Assembly (NCBI GenBank): GCA_964017125.1
Contig: OZ024912.1
Coordinates: 78,946,769-79,010,768, forward strand
Reading direction: 5' to 3'
Source of the DNA: Flabesymbios commensalis
Taxonomy: Eukaryota > Annelida > Polychaeta > Terebellida > Flabelligeridae
Length of the DNA: 64,000 nucleotides
Under the pieces are notes generated by a model that worked only from the letters and a program-made list of their open reading frames with translations, did no database searches and was not told the origin of the DNA. This document shows, piece by piece, positions 1 to 11,040 of the stretch (positions are counted from its first letter, which is position 1; each line of letters begins with the position of its first letter). The translations under genes and the position numbers were made by a program.

Positions 1-295
1 TCCAAGGCGACCTAGTCATAGTTAGATATGCAACTGGTCGAGATGATGAACACAACCAATTAGGCCTAATATCTGAGATGTTTTAAATGTTTATAAATAG
101 CTATTTACTTAACAAACCTTCATTTTAAAAAGAAAAACATACCTTTCTGAATTTTTCATTTTCTCACTTTCGTTATATTATACTACAGGCTGGTGAGGGG
201 TTTTTGATTGATGCGTTCTAGTCCGAAAGGTAGTGGTGAAGAAATAATAATGAGGAAATAATATGCAGTTGTTTAAAATATGAAAGAGAGGTGTA

Positions 296-371
296 TGTGG
301 CTCAATGGTAGATGGGATAATTGTCGCGCCAGTCACTTCGTCGCCGCGAGTTCGATCCCCGCTGATCATAC
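296..371 (+). repeat. tRNA-like SINE head or tRNA pseudogene
   Basis: The stretch carries an A box (TGGCTCAATGGTA) and a B box (GAGTTCGATCCCC) at tRNA-like spacing, and a T-arm that pairs at four of five positions. The acceptor stem pairs only in part, so it is not a working tRNA. A 100-bp unrelated tract and then a hairpin MITE follow it. It most likely represents the head of a decayed SINE. Confidence 0.55.
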
Positions 372-464
372 AGGACGTAGGTATTTCATAGATATATCAT
401 TTTTCCTATGCTAACCATATCAATGTGACTATAGGCGGCCAGTTAATGACAACCTCGTGGACTT

Positions 465-572
465 CCCAGTAAGCACAAAACATTTGTATAGCATTTATAC
501 AACGTCGGCCCAACGTCTTCGGCGTTGGTCCAACATTGTACAAATATTATACAAATATTTGCGTTTGCTGAG
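465..572. mobile_element. Hairpin MITE, CAGCAAACAC family (copy 1)
   Basis: The unit starts CCCAGTAAGCACAAAACATT and ends TTGCGTTTGCTGAG. The two halves are complementary over almost the full 108 bp, with ACAACGTCGGCCCAACGTC facing its complement near the centre. It has no coding capacity. Sister copies lie at 53604-53710 and 58722-58820, and looser ones at 10.3, 28.1, 35.2, 47.5 and 55.0 kb. Confidence 0.7.
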
Positions 573-618
573 TTAAGGTTGAAACAAATTTATCGATATT
601 GATTTTCATCAGTGCAGG

Positions 619-880
619 TGTAGGTGTTTCAGCGTACCCCCCTTTTAGCATACCGGGGGGTACGTTGAAACTAGTTTCAGATTACCGGGGGGGGGTACGT
701 TGAACCTAGTTTCAACGTACCCCACGGTACGCTGAAACTGGAAAAAGCCCAGTTTCAAATTACCTCCCCTAGTTTCAGATTACCCCCGGGGGTGCGTTGA
801 AACTAGGTTCAGCGTACTTGAGAGTACGTTGAAACTAGTTTCAAAGTACTCCCCGGTATTTTGAAACTAAAAAATCTACT
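619..880. repeat. Cluster of GTTGAAACTAGTTTC palindromes
   Basis: Words of the form GTACGTTGAAACTAG and CTAGTTTCAACGTAC alternate with runs of C or G (TACCCCCC, CCGGGGGG). Each word pairs with its neighbour, so the block can fold into a chain of small hairpins. A shorter block of the same kind lies at 3085-3178. Confidence 0.7.
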
Positions 881-1035
881 TTTAATTTACCGCTTCCTCA
901 TTTGGGCCTATAGGGCCTAGACACCAAATGTGATTATTCCTGACCTTTTAAGTATCGTTAGATCTAAATTAAAAAATATGAGTACACATTAAAGCCTCAT
1001 GCGCAGCATGGTCAACGTCCAATCAAGGTCAAGGC
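881..1035. other. Short spacer, no feature seen
   Basis: AT-rich sequence between the palindrome cluster and the first piggyBac-type MITE. I see no coding or repeat signal apart from two AAGGTCA words. Confidence 0.4.
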
Positions 1036-1292
1036 TTAACCCTTTAGCTGTCAAATTATTTAATTGGCATTTTTACCCACTTGAAGCTGTGTCTCGCTAA
1101 CGCGATCCACTACTTCAAGCTAGTTACAATTATTCAGCTTTGACAAAATGTGGGTCAACGATTTTGTGAAATCTTGTTGTTTGATGTCCTATTTTATCCT
1201 TAACATGTTCAAAAGCTGATAGCTCCCCTATTTGACGTGCTAATGAACAAATAAGAAACAAATATAATCGGGATCGGTGATGAAAGGGTTAA
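1036..1292. mobile_element. piggyBac-type MITE with internal hairpin
   Basis: A 249-bp unit is flanked on both sides by TTAA (1036-1039 and 1289-1292), the target site of piggyBac transposases. Its ends are CCCTTTAGCTG and GATGAAAGGG, an inverted CCCTTT terminus. A hairpin core at 1081-1118 (TTGAAGCTGTGTCTCGC facing GCGATCCACTACTTCAA) also occurs at 51.55, 52.57 and 56.1 kb. It has no ORF, so it would depend on a transposase made elsewhere. Confidence 0.7.
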
Positions 1293-1469
1293 CCTTACAG
1301 TTTTGACATGTCCGTTCTATTTTTTATGCGCCGGCAATTTGGTTTGATGTATAGGCCTAGATAACTGGCATTGTGTATGTTGTAGGCCTGCGGGCAAGGT
1401 AGGCCCATATGCAGGTATTTTTTAGCCCGCCTTTTAATTTTAATTAAAAAAGGTGGGCTATTGCAATTG

Positions 1470-1521
1470 AAGTTCGGCGTCGTCGGCGTCGGCGTCGGCG
1501 TCGGTGTCGGCGTCGGCGTTA
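1470..1521. repeat. (GTCGGC)n microsatellite
   Basis: About eight units of GTCGGC with one GTGTCG variant stand directly before the 160-bp minisatellite. The open frame across it is only a Thr-Pro shadow of the repeat. Confidence 0.85.
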
Positions 1522-1530
1522 ACATTTACT

Positions 1531-2517
1531 TGTGGGCGCGATAACTTGAAAAGTTTTTCATGTTTCCTTCCCAAATTTGTTTTGCATGTTACTAATGACC
1601 ACTTCTCGGACAAGTTCAATAATGGCTGAAAAAAAATTCAAAATGGCCGACTTATTGCGATTTTTCACCTTTTACGTCAATAATTTGACCTTGTGGGCGC
1701 GATAACTTGAAAAGTTTTTCACGTATCCTTTTCAAATTTGTTATGCATGTTACTAATGACCAGTTCTCGGACAAGTTCAATAATGGCCGAAAAAAAAAAA
1801 AATGGCAGATTTATTGCGATTTTTCACATTTTACGTCAATAATTTGACCTTGTGGGCGCAATAAGTTGAAAAGTTTTTCACATATCCTCTTCAAATTGGT
1901 TATGCATGTTACTAATAAGTAGTTCTTGGACAAGTTCAATAATGGCCGAAAAAAAAAATGACCGATTTATTGCGAATTTTCTCATTTTACGTCAATAATT
2001 TGACCCTGTGGGCGCGATAACTTGAAAAGTTTTTCACATATTCTCTTCAAATTTGTTATGTATGTTACTTATAAGTAGTTCTTGGACAAGTTTAATAATG
2101 GCTGAAAAAAAAAAAAAAATGGCCGATTTATTGTGATTTTTCTCATTTTACGTCAATAATTTGACCTTGTGGGCGCGATAACTTGAAAAGTTTTTCACAT
2201 ATCCTCTTCAAATTTGTTATGCATGTTACTAATAAGTAGTTCTTGGACAAGTTCAATAATGGCTGAAAAAAAATTCAAAATGGCCGATTTATTGCGATTT
2301 TTCTCATTTTACGTCAATAATTTGACCTTGTAGGCACGATAACTTCAACATTTTCACAAGTATCCTCTTCAAGTTTGTTATGCATGTTACTAATAAGCAG
2401 TTCTTGGACAAGCTCAATAATGACCGGTAAAAAAATCAAAATGGTCGACTTATTGCGATTTTTCACATTTATTTTACGTCCATAATTTGACCTTGTGGGC
2501 GCTATAACTTGAAAAGC
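1531..2517 (+). repeat. 160-bp minisatellite, six copies plus a partial
   Basis: The phrase TGTGGGCGCGATAACTTG recurs at 1531, 1692, 1851, 2007, 2168, 2329 (diverged) and 2494, giving a period of 156-165 bp. Each unit also carries TAATGGCYGA followed by an A-run and ATGGCCGA. Copies differ by scattered substitutions and A-run length, so the array is fairly old. No frame is conserved between copies. Confidence 0.92.
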
Positions 2518-3084
2518 GGCTGGTTTAACATACCATTTATATCTCGGGTTGTTATTTACGTGATGACATTCGTCTTTACTTTTTTTATCATAATTCGGCG
2601 GCGGGCTATTATCGAGTGTGCTCTTGTTGTTATTAATTTTGATCACTGAAATAATTACAAAGGTATACAGGCCTACAAAAATAGACAGTTGGCACCATGC
2701 AGTCTTCAAAACAGGCGCGGAATGTTACATCTGCAATAGATACATCGATAGATAATAACGACAACGATAAAAAACAGTTTTTTCGTGAGTTAACTCTAGA
2801 GATCATAAGGTTATAGGGAGATTAAAGTGTTTCCAGACATCGTGCTAACACATTTTCTTACACTAGTTGCCATAGAAATCCAAGGGTTATTGAGATTAAG
2901 GTATCGGTAGTTGCCATATATGGTTATATTTGCTCACATAGAAAACTGTTGTTGATTAGTTGCCCTGGAGAACAAAAGGTTATATTAATGGAGATTAAAG
3001 TGTCTCCAAAAATGTCTCAATGCCATGTGTTAAAAATATAAAATGTAATAAGTGTTATTATTGAAAATTAACCTGTAAAATTGA
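2518..3084. other. AT-rich spacer with weak internal duplication
   Basis: No gene is seen. The words GGAGATTAAAGTGT and GTTGCC recur about 180 bp apart (near 2818 and 2992), suggesting a decayed tandem repeat. Confidence 0.4.
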
Positions 3085-3178
3085 TGGGGGTGAAACTAGA
3101 AGGGGTAATTTGAAACTAGTTTCCAAAACCCCTGGGCGTAACCTGAACAGGGGGGTAATCTGAAACTGTTACCCCGGG
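3085..3178. repeat. Second small GAAACTAGTTTC block
   Basis: It holds the same vocabulary as 619-880 (TTGAAACTAGTTTCC, GGGGTAATCTGAAACTG) next to G and C runs. Both blocks could be parts of one older element spanning about 2.5 kb, but I could not find other paired sequence between them. Confidence 0.5.
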
Positions 3179-3226
3179 TCACCTTTATTTTAAAATGAAA
3201 TGCACTAATTTATGTAGCTTACAAAT

Positions 3227-3276
3227 GTCGTTTACTAATGTCATTAACTAATGTCATTAACTAATGTCATTAATGA
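3227..3276. repeat. 15-bp tandem repeat
   Basis: Three head-to-tail copies of ACTAATGTCATTA. Short and of no evident function. Confidence 0.75.
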
Positions 3277-3375
3277 AAGGTGATTTTTCGGTTAATAACA
3301 AGTCTCGGAAGAAAGTGTGAATACCTTACGTTTGTACAGCACTGAGTAGATCGATCTCTGCGTTTGTTGTGCCGA

Positions 3376-3956
3376 CAAATGTCACAATCCCACTAAATGT
3401 CACAGCCCCCGACAAATGTCACAACAGCCCTCGACAAATGTCACAGCCAACGACAAATGTCACAACATTGCCTCGACAAATGTCACAGCCAACGACAAAT
3501 GTCACAACATTGCCTCGACAAATGTCACAGCCAACGACAAATGTCACAACATTGCCTCGACAAATGTCACAGCCCCCGACAAATGTCACAACAGCCCTCG
3601 ACAAATGTCACAACAGCCCTCGACAAATGTCACAGCCAACGACAAATGTCACAACATTGCCTCGACAAATGTCACAGCCAACGACAAATGTCACAACATT
3701 GCCTCGACAAATGTCACAGCCAACGACAAATGTCACAACATTGCCTCGATAAATGTCACAGGCAACGACAAATGTCACAACTTTGCTCGACAAATGTCAC
3801 AGCCAACGACAAATGGCACAACTTTCCCTCGACAAATGTCACAGCCAACGACAAATGTTACTACTTTGCCCCGACAAATGTCATAGCCAACGACAAAATT
3901 CACAACATTACCATGATTACCAACGACAAATGTCACAAACTCCCGACAAATGTCAG
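3376..3956 (+). repeat. 21/42-bp minisatellite (CGACAAATGTCACA)
   Basis: About 27 units of a 21-bp word, CGACAAATGTCACAACAGCCC and variants, are organised largely as 42-bp dimers (AGCCAACGACAAATGTCACA alternating with ACATTGCCTCGACAAATGTC). Because 21 is a multiple of three and the unit lacks stops, several frames on both strands stay open for 60-190 codons. These are repeat shadows. Units at the right edge are more diverged, as usual for an array that grew from the middle. Confidence 0.93.
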
Positions 3957-4053
3957 TCGTCACTCTTTCATTGGTTAGTCCAGTTTCCAAGAAGTGAACC
4001 GGGATTTTCTTTTAAGTTCAAGGTTTTTATATTGATAAGTCTTCATATACACC

Positions 4054-4336
4054 ATGGGCGGGGGCCCTAGGGTAGTGGTTAGCACCGCTGCCTTTCACGC
4101 CAGAGTTCGGGGTTCGGTTCCCGGTCTCGGCGGTTTGAAAGAAACAAAAATGTTTCTCCCCCATCCACGTGTGAAAGTCAGTATTGTGGGAAGCCTCCGT
4201 GACCGAGAGGTAGCGTGCTCGGCCTCAGACCGCCAGGGCTCGAATTCCGAATCCTGTGTCTGGAGGACAGTGTCATCTCAATCATCTCACCATTCTCAGG
4301 AGGCACAAAGGTGGCCTAAAGTCCGATTCATTTCAT
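4054..4336 (+). mobile_element. Dimeric tRNA-derived SINE, complete, with 12-bp target duplication
   Basis: There are two different tRNA-like modules in tandem. The first has TAGGGTAGTGGTTAGC (A box) and GGTTCGGTTCCC (B box, near 4111). A linker GAAAGAAACAAAAATGTTTC follows, then the second module with GACCGAGAGGTAGCG and a B-box-like GGCTCGAATTCC (near 4237). The tail is TTCATTTCATTTCAT. The 12-bp TTCATATACACC stands on both sides (4042-4053 and 4337-4348), a clean target-site duplication made by LINE machinery. Other copies lie at 7250, 49062, 55195 and 55735. The pol III promoter is presumably the first module. Confidence 0.88.
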
Positions 4337-4359
4337 TTCATATACACCCTTAGAGCATT

Positions 4360-5100
4360 TTGGCTTTGTTGGCGTCGCGCCAACTTTGGGGAGAATTTGT
4401 TAGAAGCTAATTTGCATAATTCACCCTAATTAACATACTGAGCCGTTTTTATAATACAACTTTTTAACAAATATGCGTAGAAACAAGTGCAATACCACTT
4501 TTTCGAATAAGTTTATCATGAGAAAGTGATTTCTGACGTTATTTTTGCGATTTAAGGTCAAGGTCAACTATAAATGTCAAGGTCAAGGCTGAAATAATCT
4601 AAAAATACGACTTGATCATATTTATAATGAGGCACGTGGTTTAATTTTATAGGTTTGTTTCATTCCCTGCTCTTTTAAGCATGTCTGTACCATTATAAAT
4701 TTTATTAGATATGTGCCACTTTGGATGTTTGCTAAACTCATTTGCATAATTCACCCTAATTAACATAACTGATCATTATATGTGATGACACAACTTCTTT
4801 TACCAATAATCTTTAAATATAATGCTATTTATGTGTAATGATTTTTTTTAATAAGTTTGGCGCAACCGAGAAATGTTTGACATATTTGAAAAAAACATCG
4901 CATGTGGTAATTTGCATAATTCACGCAAATTAACATAATTAACCACCATGATAGTTATTTAACAAATAGGTAAAGAAACATGTGTAATACCACTTTTTCG
5001 TATAAGTTCGACACCAGGAAGTGGTTATGGATGTTATTTTTGCAATGCGACGTAAATTTCTGCCTAATATGCCAAGTTCAAGGTTAAGTTGTCGCCAATT
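4360..5100. repeat. Degenerate tandem repeat with TTTGCATAATTCACCC
   Basis: TTTGCATAATTCACCCTAAT or a close variant occurs at 4411, 4741 and 4911, followed each time by AACATA and then by an AATACCACTTTTTCG or related block. The spacing (330 and 170) suggests a unit of about 165 bp with one copy lost. AAGGTCAAGGTCAA words occur between. Confidence 0.65.
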
Positions 5101-5423
5101 TTGTCAAAATCTAGATAAACTCGTGTCGCTAGTTGTCAAACCCGAACATATCGGGTATTTTAAACAATAATTATTAGATTTGCACCATATTATATATTAG
5201 TATTATTCAATATTAAAATGTGGAAAAGTCAGATTTAGCACATTTTTTTATTCAAATACATTGAACACGATTTTCATGTTATTTTGCGTTTAAAGATCAA
5301 GGTAAACTTATCAGGTCAATGTAATATTGGGTCAAGTCATTAAAAAATATGGAAAAGTGCAGATATAATGAAATGCAGAGTTTGCAAAATCATTACACCT
5401 ATATGACCGTAATCTCGATATCT

Positions 5424-5608
5424 AACCCTGCTGCTGCTAAATTGTTTGTTTCTATTTTTTGTCAAGTTAAGCTGGAATTGCAAACGCAATTTCCCGCTTC
5501 ATTGGCGAAAAGTCTCATATTTATTTAAAAACAGACATATCTCATATTCAATTTTTTTTATAAAATGATCAAAGTCTATGTACGGGCCTTGTAGTACAAT
5601 GGTTAAGA
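5424..5608. mobile_element. Probable piggyBac-type MITE copy (related to 37.1-37.3 kb)
   Basis: The right end TACGGGCCTTGTAGTACAAT followed by GGTTAA matches the right end near 37285-37308, whose complement reads TTAACCCTTGTACTGC. The inner part (ACGCAATTTCC, GACATATC) is also shared between the two. A left end CTAACCCTGCTGCTGC near 5423 is plausible but not matched at 37 kb. Confidence 0.4.
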
Positions 5609-7240
5609 TTCCAACGCCAATACAGAATAATTACGCGAATTTGAAAATTATCTCAATATATCAGATTATAATATCGAAAAATTACACTATTCTCGCAGTA
5701 TATATCAGTGCAATAATGTCAGAATATACTAGGCCTTCTATGTTTCGGAAGATGGACATATATATATTAATACCTCGAAATTTAACACGTTCGTAACCAA
5801 TTCAGTCAGATGTCAGAATATATCATCATACCGACGAAATATGACACTGTAGTGTCAGTTGTATTGTATTTCAAAATCGCCATATGGAATCAATGACAAT
5901 TTTCCTATGTCAGAATATGCCGCTTTGTGGTTTGTGATGAAACCATTTGTGGTTTGTGGCTTGTGGCTTTGTGGTTTGTGATGAATTGGTTCATATTTTG
6001 CAAATGAGAAGAAAATCAAATTTGAGTCTGGCCAGGTATTCCATACCGAACAGAAAGTCTATCTGTTATTGTAGCATAATCAATGTTGTCGAAACCGTCC
6101 GTCAAGCAAGGTTAGAGCGGTAATTTCGTGGACTGTGCTCACAAAAGTTGGGAATTAAAGAGTCAAAATATGTTCTTGAAACGTAAAACCATTCCAACGT
6201 GATCAGTGTACCCAAATTAATCGAAAATGATCTATTACATTGGTTTCTAGGACTGCTCACAAACGTTAAGAATAACAGTTGGATCCCCTGCATCATTTTA
6301 TCTACTACATGACCTGATGACTTAATTAAAATAAAAAGTGAATAAATGTATTCCTTGACTCCCAAAACTTATGGATAGACTCCAATAGAATAATTATATC
6401 ACTACCAGAACAGGAGATATAAGTGTTTTTCCCATATAGGTGTAAGGTCGGTGGCCATCTTGGATTTAATTATTTATAAAGTGCTGTCGTGCATTCTAGA
6501 TGATTGAATCATCTTAGTTTACCATTAAATTCATTAATTAGAAGTCTTTTGTGTTTTTGCACAAACGGAACACCAACAAGTTACAATGCTACAATGCTAG
6601 GTAATTTGGCGGATTTATGGCCGCCATATTGGATTTGAGGAATATTTTAGGGTGCCCCGAAGCTTATATCAAAGAGTATTTCAGATAGCTGAATATACTG
6701 AGAAGTCCTTGACAGAAAAAAATGGCAATATGTGTTTTGGCATTGACCTGTCTATTACTACGACACCATCGTTAGTGATACGTGTGTAGCGAGGCACATC
6801 AGGCCCACTGATTCATATTTTTTTAAATTGTGAGTTTTGTTTGTTTTTGTGTCACCTTATTTATTACTTGTAAAAATGGCATGTCTATACTATAGACCAA
6901 TCTGAGAAAATTTAAGGTTTTTTATTTGTGGTTGATAATATTTTACAGTTTGTTATTCGTATTTAAGTAATAAAAGCTTATAAAATGTAACTAGATAAAA
7001 ACGAAACGATCATTATAATTTGATTCTAAAGACAGCTTGACATCAATTTTAAAAACAAAAAAATATAAATAAAACCGAACTATGTAGGTTTTAGGTCAGT
7101 GGGAACAATCTGAATTCGGCTCTCATAATCTTCCAATATGTGTTATATTTGATACAGTACTCAGCTGAATTTTGCCAACGTGTAACAAAATATTGAGTGG
7201 ATATTGGCATCTAACCTAATTTAATTTTAGTTTTTAAATT
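5609..7240. other. Spacer without recognised gene
   Basis: AT-rich sequence. GGTGGCCATCTTGGATT (near 6450) and ATGGCCGCCATATTGGATT (near 6622) are isolated occurrences of a word seen in many repeats of this window. A GTGGTTTGTGGCTTGTGGCTT simple stretch lies near 5930-5985. Short open frames here have no recognisable content. Confidence 0.45.
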
Positions 7241-7249
7241 TGCTTGGAC

Positions 7250-7319
7250 ATTCGGTGATCGCGGGCTCGAATCCCGCTCTGGTATTCAAGTTTAAAGAAA
7301 CAACATATGTTTCTTCCCC
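7250..7319 (+). repeat. Fragment of tRNA-derived SINE
   Basis: GGGCTCGAATCCCGCTCTGG is a B box with flank, followed by AAAGAAACA and ATGTTTCTTCCCC, the same linker that follows the first module of the SINE at 4054. The A-box half is not present. It belongs to a related subfamily. Confidence 0.55.
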
Positions 7320-7320
7320 G

Positions 7321-8040
7321 CTCACAACCCAAGTACATTTACACATGGTGATATGGGTTGAGGTTTGGGTTTACAGGGGTGTTACTCCAAGATCAAGGAA
7401 AGGTCATCTCATGGTCACATCAAGGTCAAATCAGGTCAAGCGGGTGAAAATAGCTTATTTTTGGTGTTTTTGCTCCGATTCTGTTCACTTGAGAAATCTA
7501 TGGTGATTAAAAGTCATCTAGACATCAGCAATGGGCCATACGAAAACAACCCGAGAGGTCACAGGGGTAATATAAGGGTTACAGGGGTAATACCCCATCA
7601 GACTACCCTTATCTAACCCCTGATTGAAATGACAGAAATGGACCAACTTACACAATGATTGTCATTTTCGGACCAATGGACAGCACTTCAATTACATCTA
7701 ATGACTCACAACCCAAGTACACATGGTGATATGGGCTGGGTTTCACAGGGGTGTACCCCATTGTCATGGCAAGGTCATTTCAAGAGCACAGCAAGGTCAA
7801 ATCAGATCAAAATGGGTCAAAATAGGTTTGTTTGTGTTGTTTTGCTTCATTTATGTTAACTTGTGATGGCTATATGATAGTTGAAACTTATCTAGACCCC
7901 AGAAGGCCACAGAGCTATTCCAAAATACCCCGATATGTTACATGGATAACATAAGGTTTAGAGGGGTGATACCCATAAAATCATCCTGATGTCACTCCTG
8001 TCTGACAATGCAGGAATTGACCAAATAACACAATGATTCG
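7321..8040. repeat. 384-bp tandem duplication rich in AGGTCA words
   Basis: CTCACAACCCAAGTACA and TGGTGATATGGG begin both units (7321 and 7705), and the rest aligns loosely. Unit 1 holds AGGTCAAATCAGGTCA, a direct repeat of the nuclear-receptor half-site with four spacer bases, plus further AAGGTCA copies. Unit 2 keeps CAAGGTCAAATCAGATCA. No frame is shared between the units. Confidence 0.7.
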
Positions 8041-8759
8041 CGATCATACATCGAAGATCTACTTAATGGTAAAGTTTTATATGTGGGATTGTATTCGAGG
8101 CCCTAAAGATTGAATGGTTATTCTCAGCCATTCACCTTTATCCGCCACATTTTGTTCACAGTTTATTTTAATATACATGTATACAGATAGGACTGATTAA
8201 AAGCCCGTTGTCATGGTGACATCCCGGGCTGCCAAATCCACATCCGCTAGAAATAAGCCCCCCCCCTCCCCCAGTTACAATGATGCCAAAATCATCCTAA
8301 TATATTTTTCAGTAAAGGAAACGATAATTTTTCTATTCGACGATTTTAAATCCTATGTGGCTTTTTTAGATAATCACGGTTTCATCTTATCAAACACCAA
8401 TTACATGCCCATAAAGCATACTTGATAATCTAAAAATATAAATAGAGCGTAGAAAATTTAAATGACAAATATCAGTATGTAAATTAAGTTTGTTTGTCAA
8501 GGGCTAAGTCGTGACAGCTCTATGTACCACTAAGATGTGTACTGTTGTGTTACAGTACGCATCAAAAGTATTGAACCACAATCTGATGATGCTGGTGTAG
8601 GCAGAGGTCCATATGATCACTGAGCATTATTTTAGGAATACTTACAGAAGCTTAGATTTAGTTCACCCTCTATAAAATGTTTCAATAAATAATAAATAAA
8701 TGCATTTTTGTTCACTTCGGCGTCACCATGGTTTTGGCCATTAGGGCGCCCTCTATAAT
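8041..8759. other. Spacer without recognised gene
   Basis: AT-rich sequence with one C-run (8261-8275) and no repeat partner that I could find in the window. Confidence 0.35.
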
Positions 8760-8771
8760 AAGGCTTACAAT

Positions 8772-9356
8772 ATGTTGTATAAAAGGTGTGAAAGTGAAAA
8801 TCCGTGTGAAAACTGGGCATTTTTTGTTAAAAGGCTTTTATGTCAACTTGGCTTTAATTATATATGGCTAAGTCAGGGTTGTGATAATGTTGGGCCATTT
8901 CTAAGGCTACTTAAACAGAGATTAAACGACGTGTATATAACACAATGGAATGAAAAAATACACAGCAGTACTGATGGTATTATGTATAGGTCATTTAAAT
9001 TGACGCCACATTACAGTTCCTATTTCAATGTCATCAAAGTTTCTAAATATAGACAAGCCATGGTTAAATTCATTACAAAAAACAATAACATACCTGTAGT
9101 TTCTGGTAAATGGCAACGGCCACGCCCCTATCACCAGCGTCTATGTGAAGAATGTGAACTATTAGGTGACGAATATCATTTTTTGTTTCTGTGTAAACGT
9201 TTAAAAGCTTTGAGATCAAAATACATTTCACGTTATTTCTGGACCAAACCATCTATGAATAAATTTATTGAACTATTATCCTCAGAACACAGTAAAACTA
9301 TTAATAATCTAGCTATATTTGTTTATTCTGGACTTGAAGTGTTTGCAAATCTTTGA
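8772..9356 (+). pseudogene. C-terminal end of an L2/CR1-like LINE ORF2 (5'-truncated)
   Basis: The 194-residue open frame has no catalytic reverse-transcriptase motif. It matches the C-terminal region of non-LTR retrotransposon ORF2 proteins: a basic RPRPYHQRLCEEC segment followed by DEYHFLFLC, a CCHC-like knuckle at about residues 125-142, then the SKYISRYFW and PSMNKFIELL stretch typical of this end. The upstream ATG is internal. A full ORF2 would be about 900-1000 residues, so roughly the last fifth remains. The frame is uninterrupted, so the copy is fairly young. It is the usual 5'-truncated product of incomplete reverse transcription. Confidence 0.75.
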
Positions 9357-9530
9357 AAAAAAAAACTGTCATTATTTGCAGATGTTTCTTTTTATCGTAT
9401 CGAAATATCATCCTGTCTCCTCGCTCATACACCGCACATATTGTATATATTTCACTATATTATGTATTTGCACACAGGCCGATGGGCCTATGCTGAGATG
9501 AAATAAACGATCTATCTATCTATAATGCTA
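9357..9530 (+). mobile_element. LINE 3' UTR with GATCTATCTATCTAT tail
   Basis: Directly after the ORF2 stop, a 150-bp 3' region (CACACAGGCCGATGGGCC, then GAGATGAAATAAACGAT) ends in a short ATCT repeat. Microsatellite tails instead of poly(A) are usual for L2/CR1-type LINEs. This marks the 3' end of the copy. Confidence 0.7.
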
Positions 9531-10306
9531 TCGCTAGACGACATAACCGATGTTATAAGTAAGGGCGCTAGTATTAATAACATCGCCATCTAAAAAAGGG
9601 TTGCTCACCTACCTGATAACGTGGCACGATTCATTGAATGAAGTTATACTGCGACCGGGTGAAATAAGGCATATCCTCAAGTTTATGCTCTGATAAAAAT
9701 GCTATGTCTGGTGTTTAACCATCCATATATTTTCATACGCTATGATCCTATTTGGGATATATAAAAGACTCGGTCACAGAGGAGAGAGTATTTCCTCACA
9801 TTGTATTATAAGTACCTACTTCATGCAGTTCAAGCGCTCGGTATAATAGAGACTGGTTGTCACCTGATATATTCTGTGTCTATCGACCACAAACGATTAT
9901 CCATGAACCATGCAAGGTGCATAAAACAGTATGGCGTATTTCTATGTATTTAGACCTAACATTCAAACTCTGTACTAAAGCACATTATTAATACCACACC
10001 GATGTGAACAGATACCAACTGACGCTTTGTCCAGACACATAATGTACCATGCATTTTGCATGCATCACCTGGATGGAAGAAACTTGATTTGCACAAAAAA
10101 ATGGGCTGCCCAATGGACCGGACAAATGTCCTTAGAATTATTTTCAAACTTTGATAGCTCGCAAAATCCTAATTCGCGACACTTTAATAGCGAGTGAAAT
10201 CATAAATAAATCATATTTCTTTTAAGGTTTTTATGTAATTAAAACACCCAAGCCATTGTGCTAATCGTGTTTAAAACACTTACCTGGATAACGTCTATTC
10301 ACTACT
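9531..10306. other. Spacer without recognised gene
   Basis: I see no coding, RNA or repeat signal. Base composition resembles the surrounding non-repeat DNA. Confidence 0.35.
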
Positions 10307-10375
10307 CAGCAAACACAAAACATTTGAGTAACAATTTTATACAACGTCGGCCCAAGGCCTATTGACATAATACCT
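10307..10375. repeat. Partial CAGCAAACAC hairpin element
   Basis: CTCAGCAAACACAAAACATT and ATACAACGTCGGCCCAA match the left half of the copy at 465. The right half is replaced by the inverted-pair repeat that follows. Confidence 0.6.
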
Positions 10376-11040
10376 GTTCCAGTCCAATGATAGCTAAGCA
10401 CAGCAAGCACTGAGCATTGAACCAATGTTGGATTCATGCTGGCCCAACCTCAGTAACGCTGGCACACCACTTGCGATGCAGGTGCCAAAGCGTGTGACTG
10501 AATGAAGCTGACGAGTGATATGCGGGTGATATGACTGGCAAGTGTTTTTTACGCACCAAAAAACAAGAGGCATTCAAACCCATGCTTGGGTTAAAGTTAG
10601 GCAAACGTCGTAAACAGTGACCCAACATTAAAATGTGCTTGGCCAGATATAGGTCTATGTGTATTCATAAAACTATAGTTTTATTCTGTATTATCGCGCC
10701 ACTCCATAGCCACCCAGTAGGCTAAACAAGAGACATTAAACCAACGTCGGGTGAATGCTGGACCAGCGTTAAACCAACGTCGGGTGAATGCTGGACCAGC
10801 GTAGCAGACGGTCAGCCAACATCACTTGATAGCCAGGTAAGTATCACAGTAGGCCTATATAAGTTTCCCGAATGGTATTATTATACAAAAGTTATAATTA
10901 TATAAACAAACAAAAACTTTTTTTTTTAAATGAGTCGAGGGTCGAGGGTCGTGGGTCGAGGGACGTGGGTCGAGGGGCGAGGGGGTTGAGGGGGTCGAGG
11001 GGTTTTTCGAGATACCCGGATCGCGGGGGCTGGAAATATC
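10376..11040 (-). repeat. Left member of a large inverted repeat pair
   Basis: It is the inverted counterpart of 26335-26930: AGCACAGCAAGCACTGAGCA, GTGCCAAAGCGTGTGAC, GCATGGGTT words, the GACGTTGG/CCAACATC words and a GGGTCGAGGG/GGTCGAGGGG block occur in both, in reverse order. It contains a 33-bp tandem duplication (10738 and 10771). A third short copy of the TCGAGGGTCGAGG end lies at 27125. It carries no ORF of note. Confidence 0.75.

Noticed and set aside
296-371. Functional tRNA gene
   Set aside because: A and B boxes are good but the acceptor stem pairs poorly; better explained as a SINE head.
3376-3956. CRISPR-like regular repeats
   Set aside because: Units are contiguous with no unique spacers, and the setting is clearly an animal genome.
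3369-4070. Several overlapping open frames of 60-193 codons on both strands
   Set aside because: They run through a 21-bp tandem repeat without stop codons; all frames are open for the same arithmetic reason and have no shared start, splice or family match.
8632-8820. 62-codon minus-strand frame beside the LINE tail
   Set aside because: Overlaps the LINE frame and has no recognisable content.
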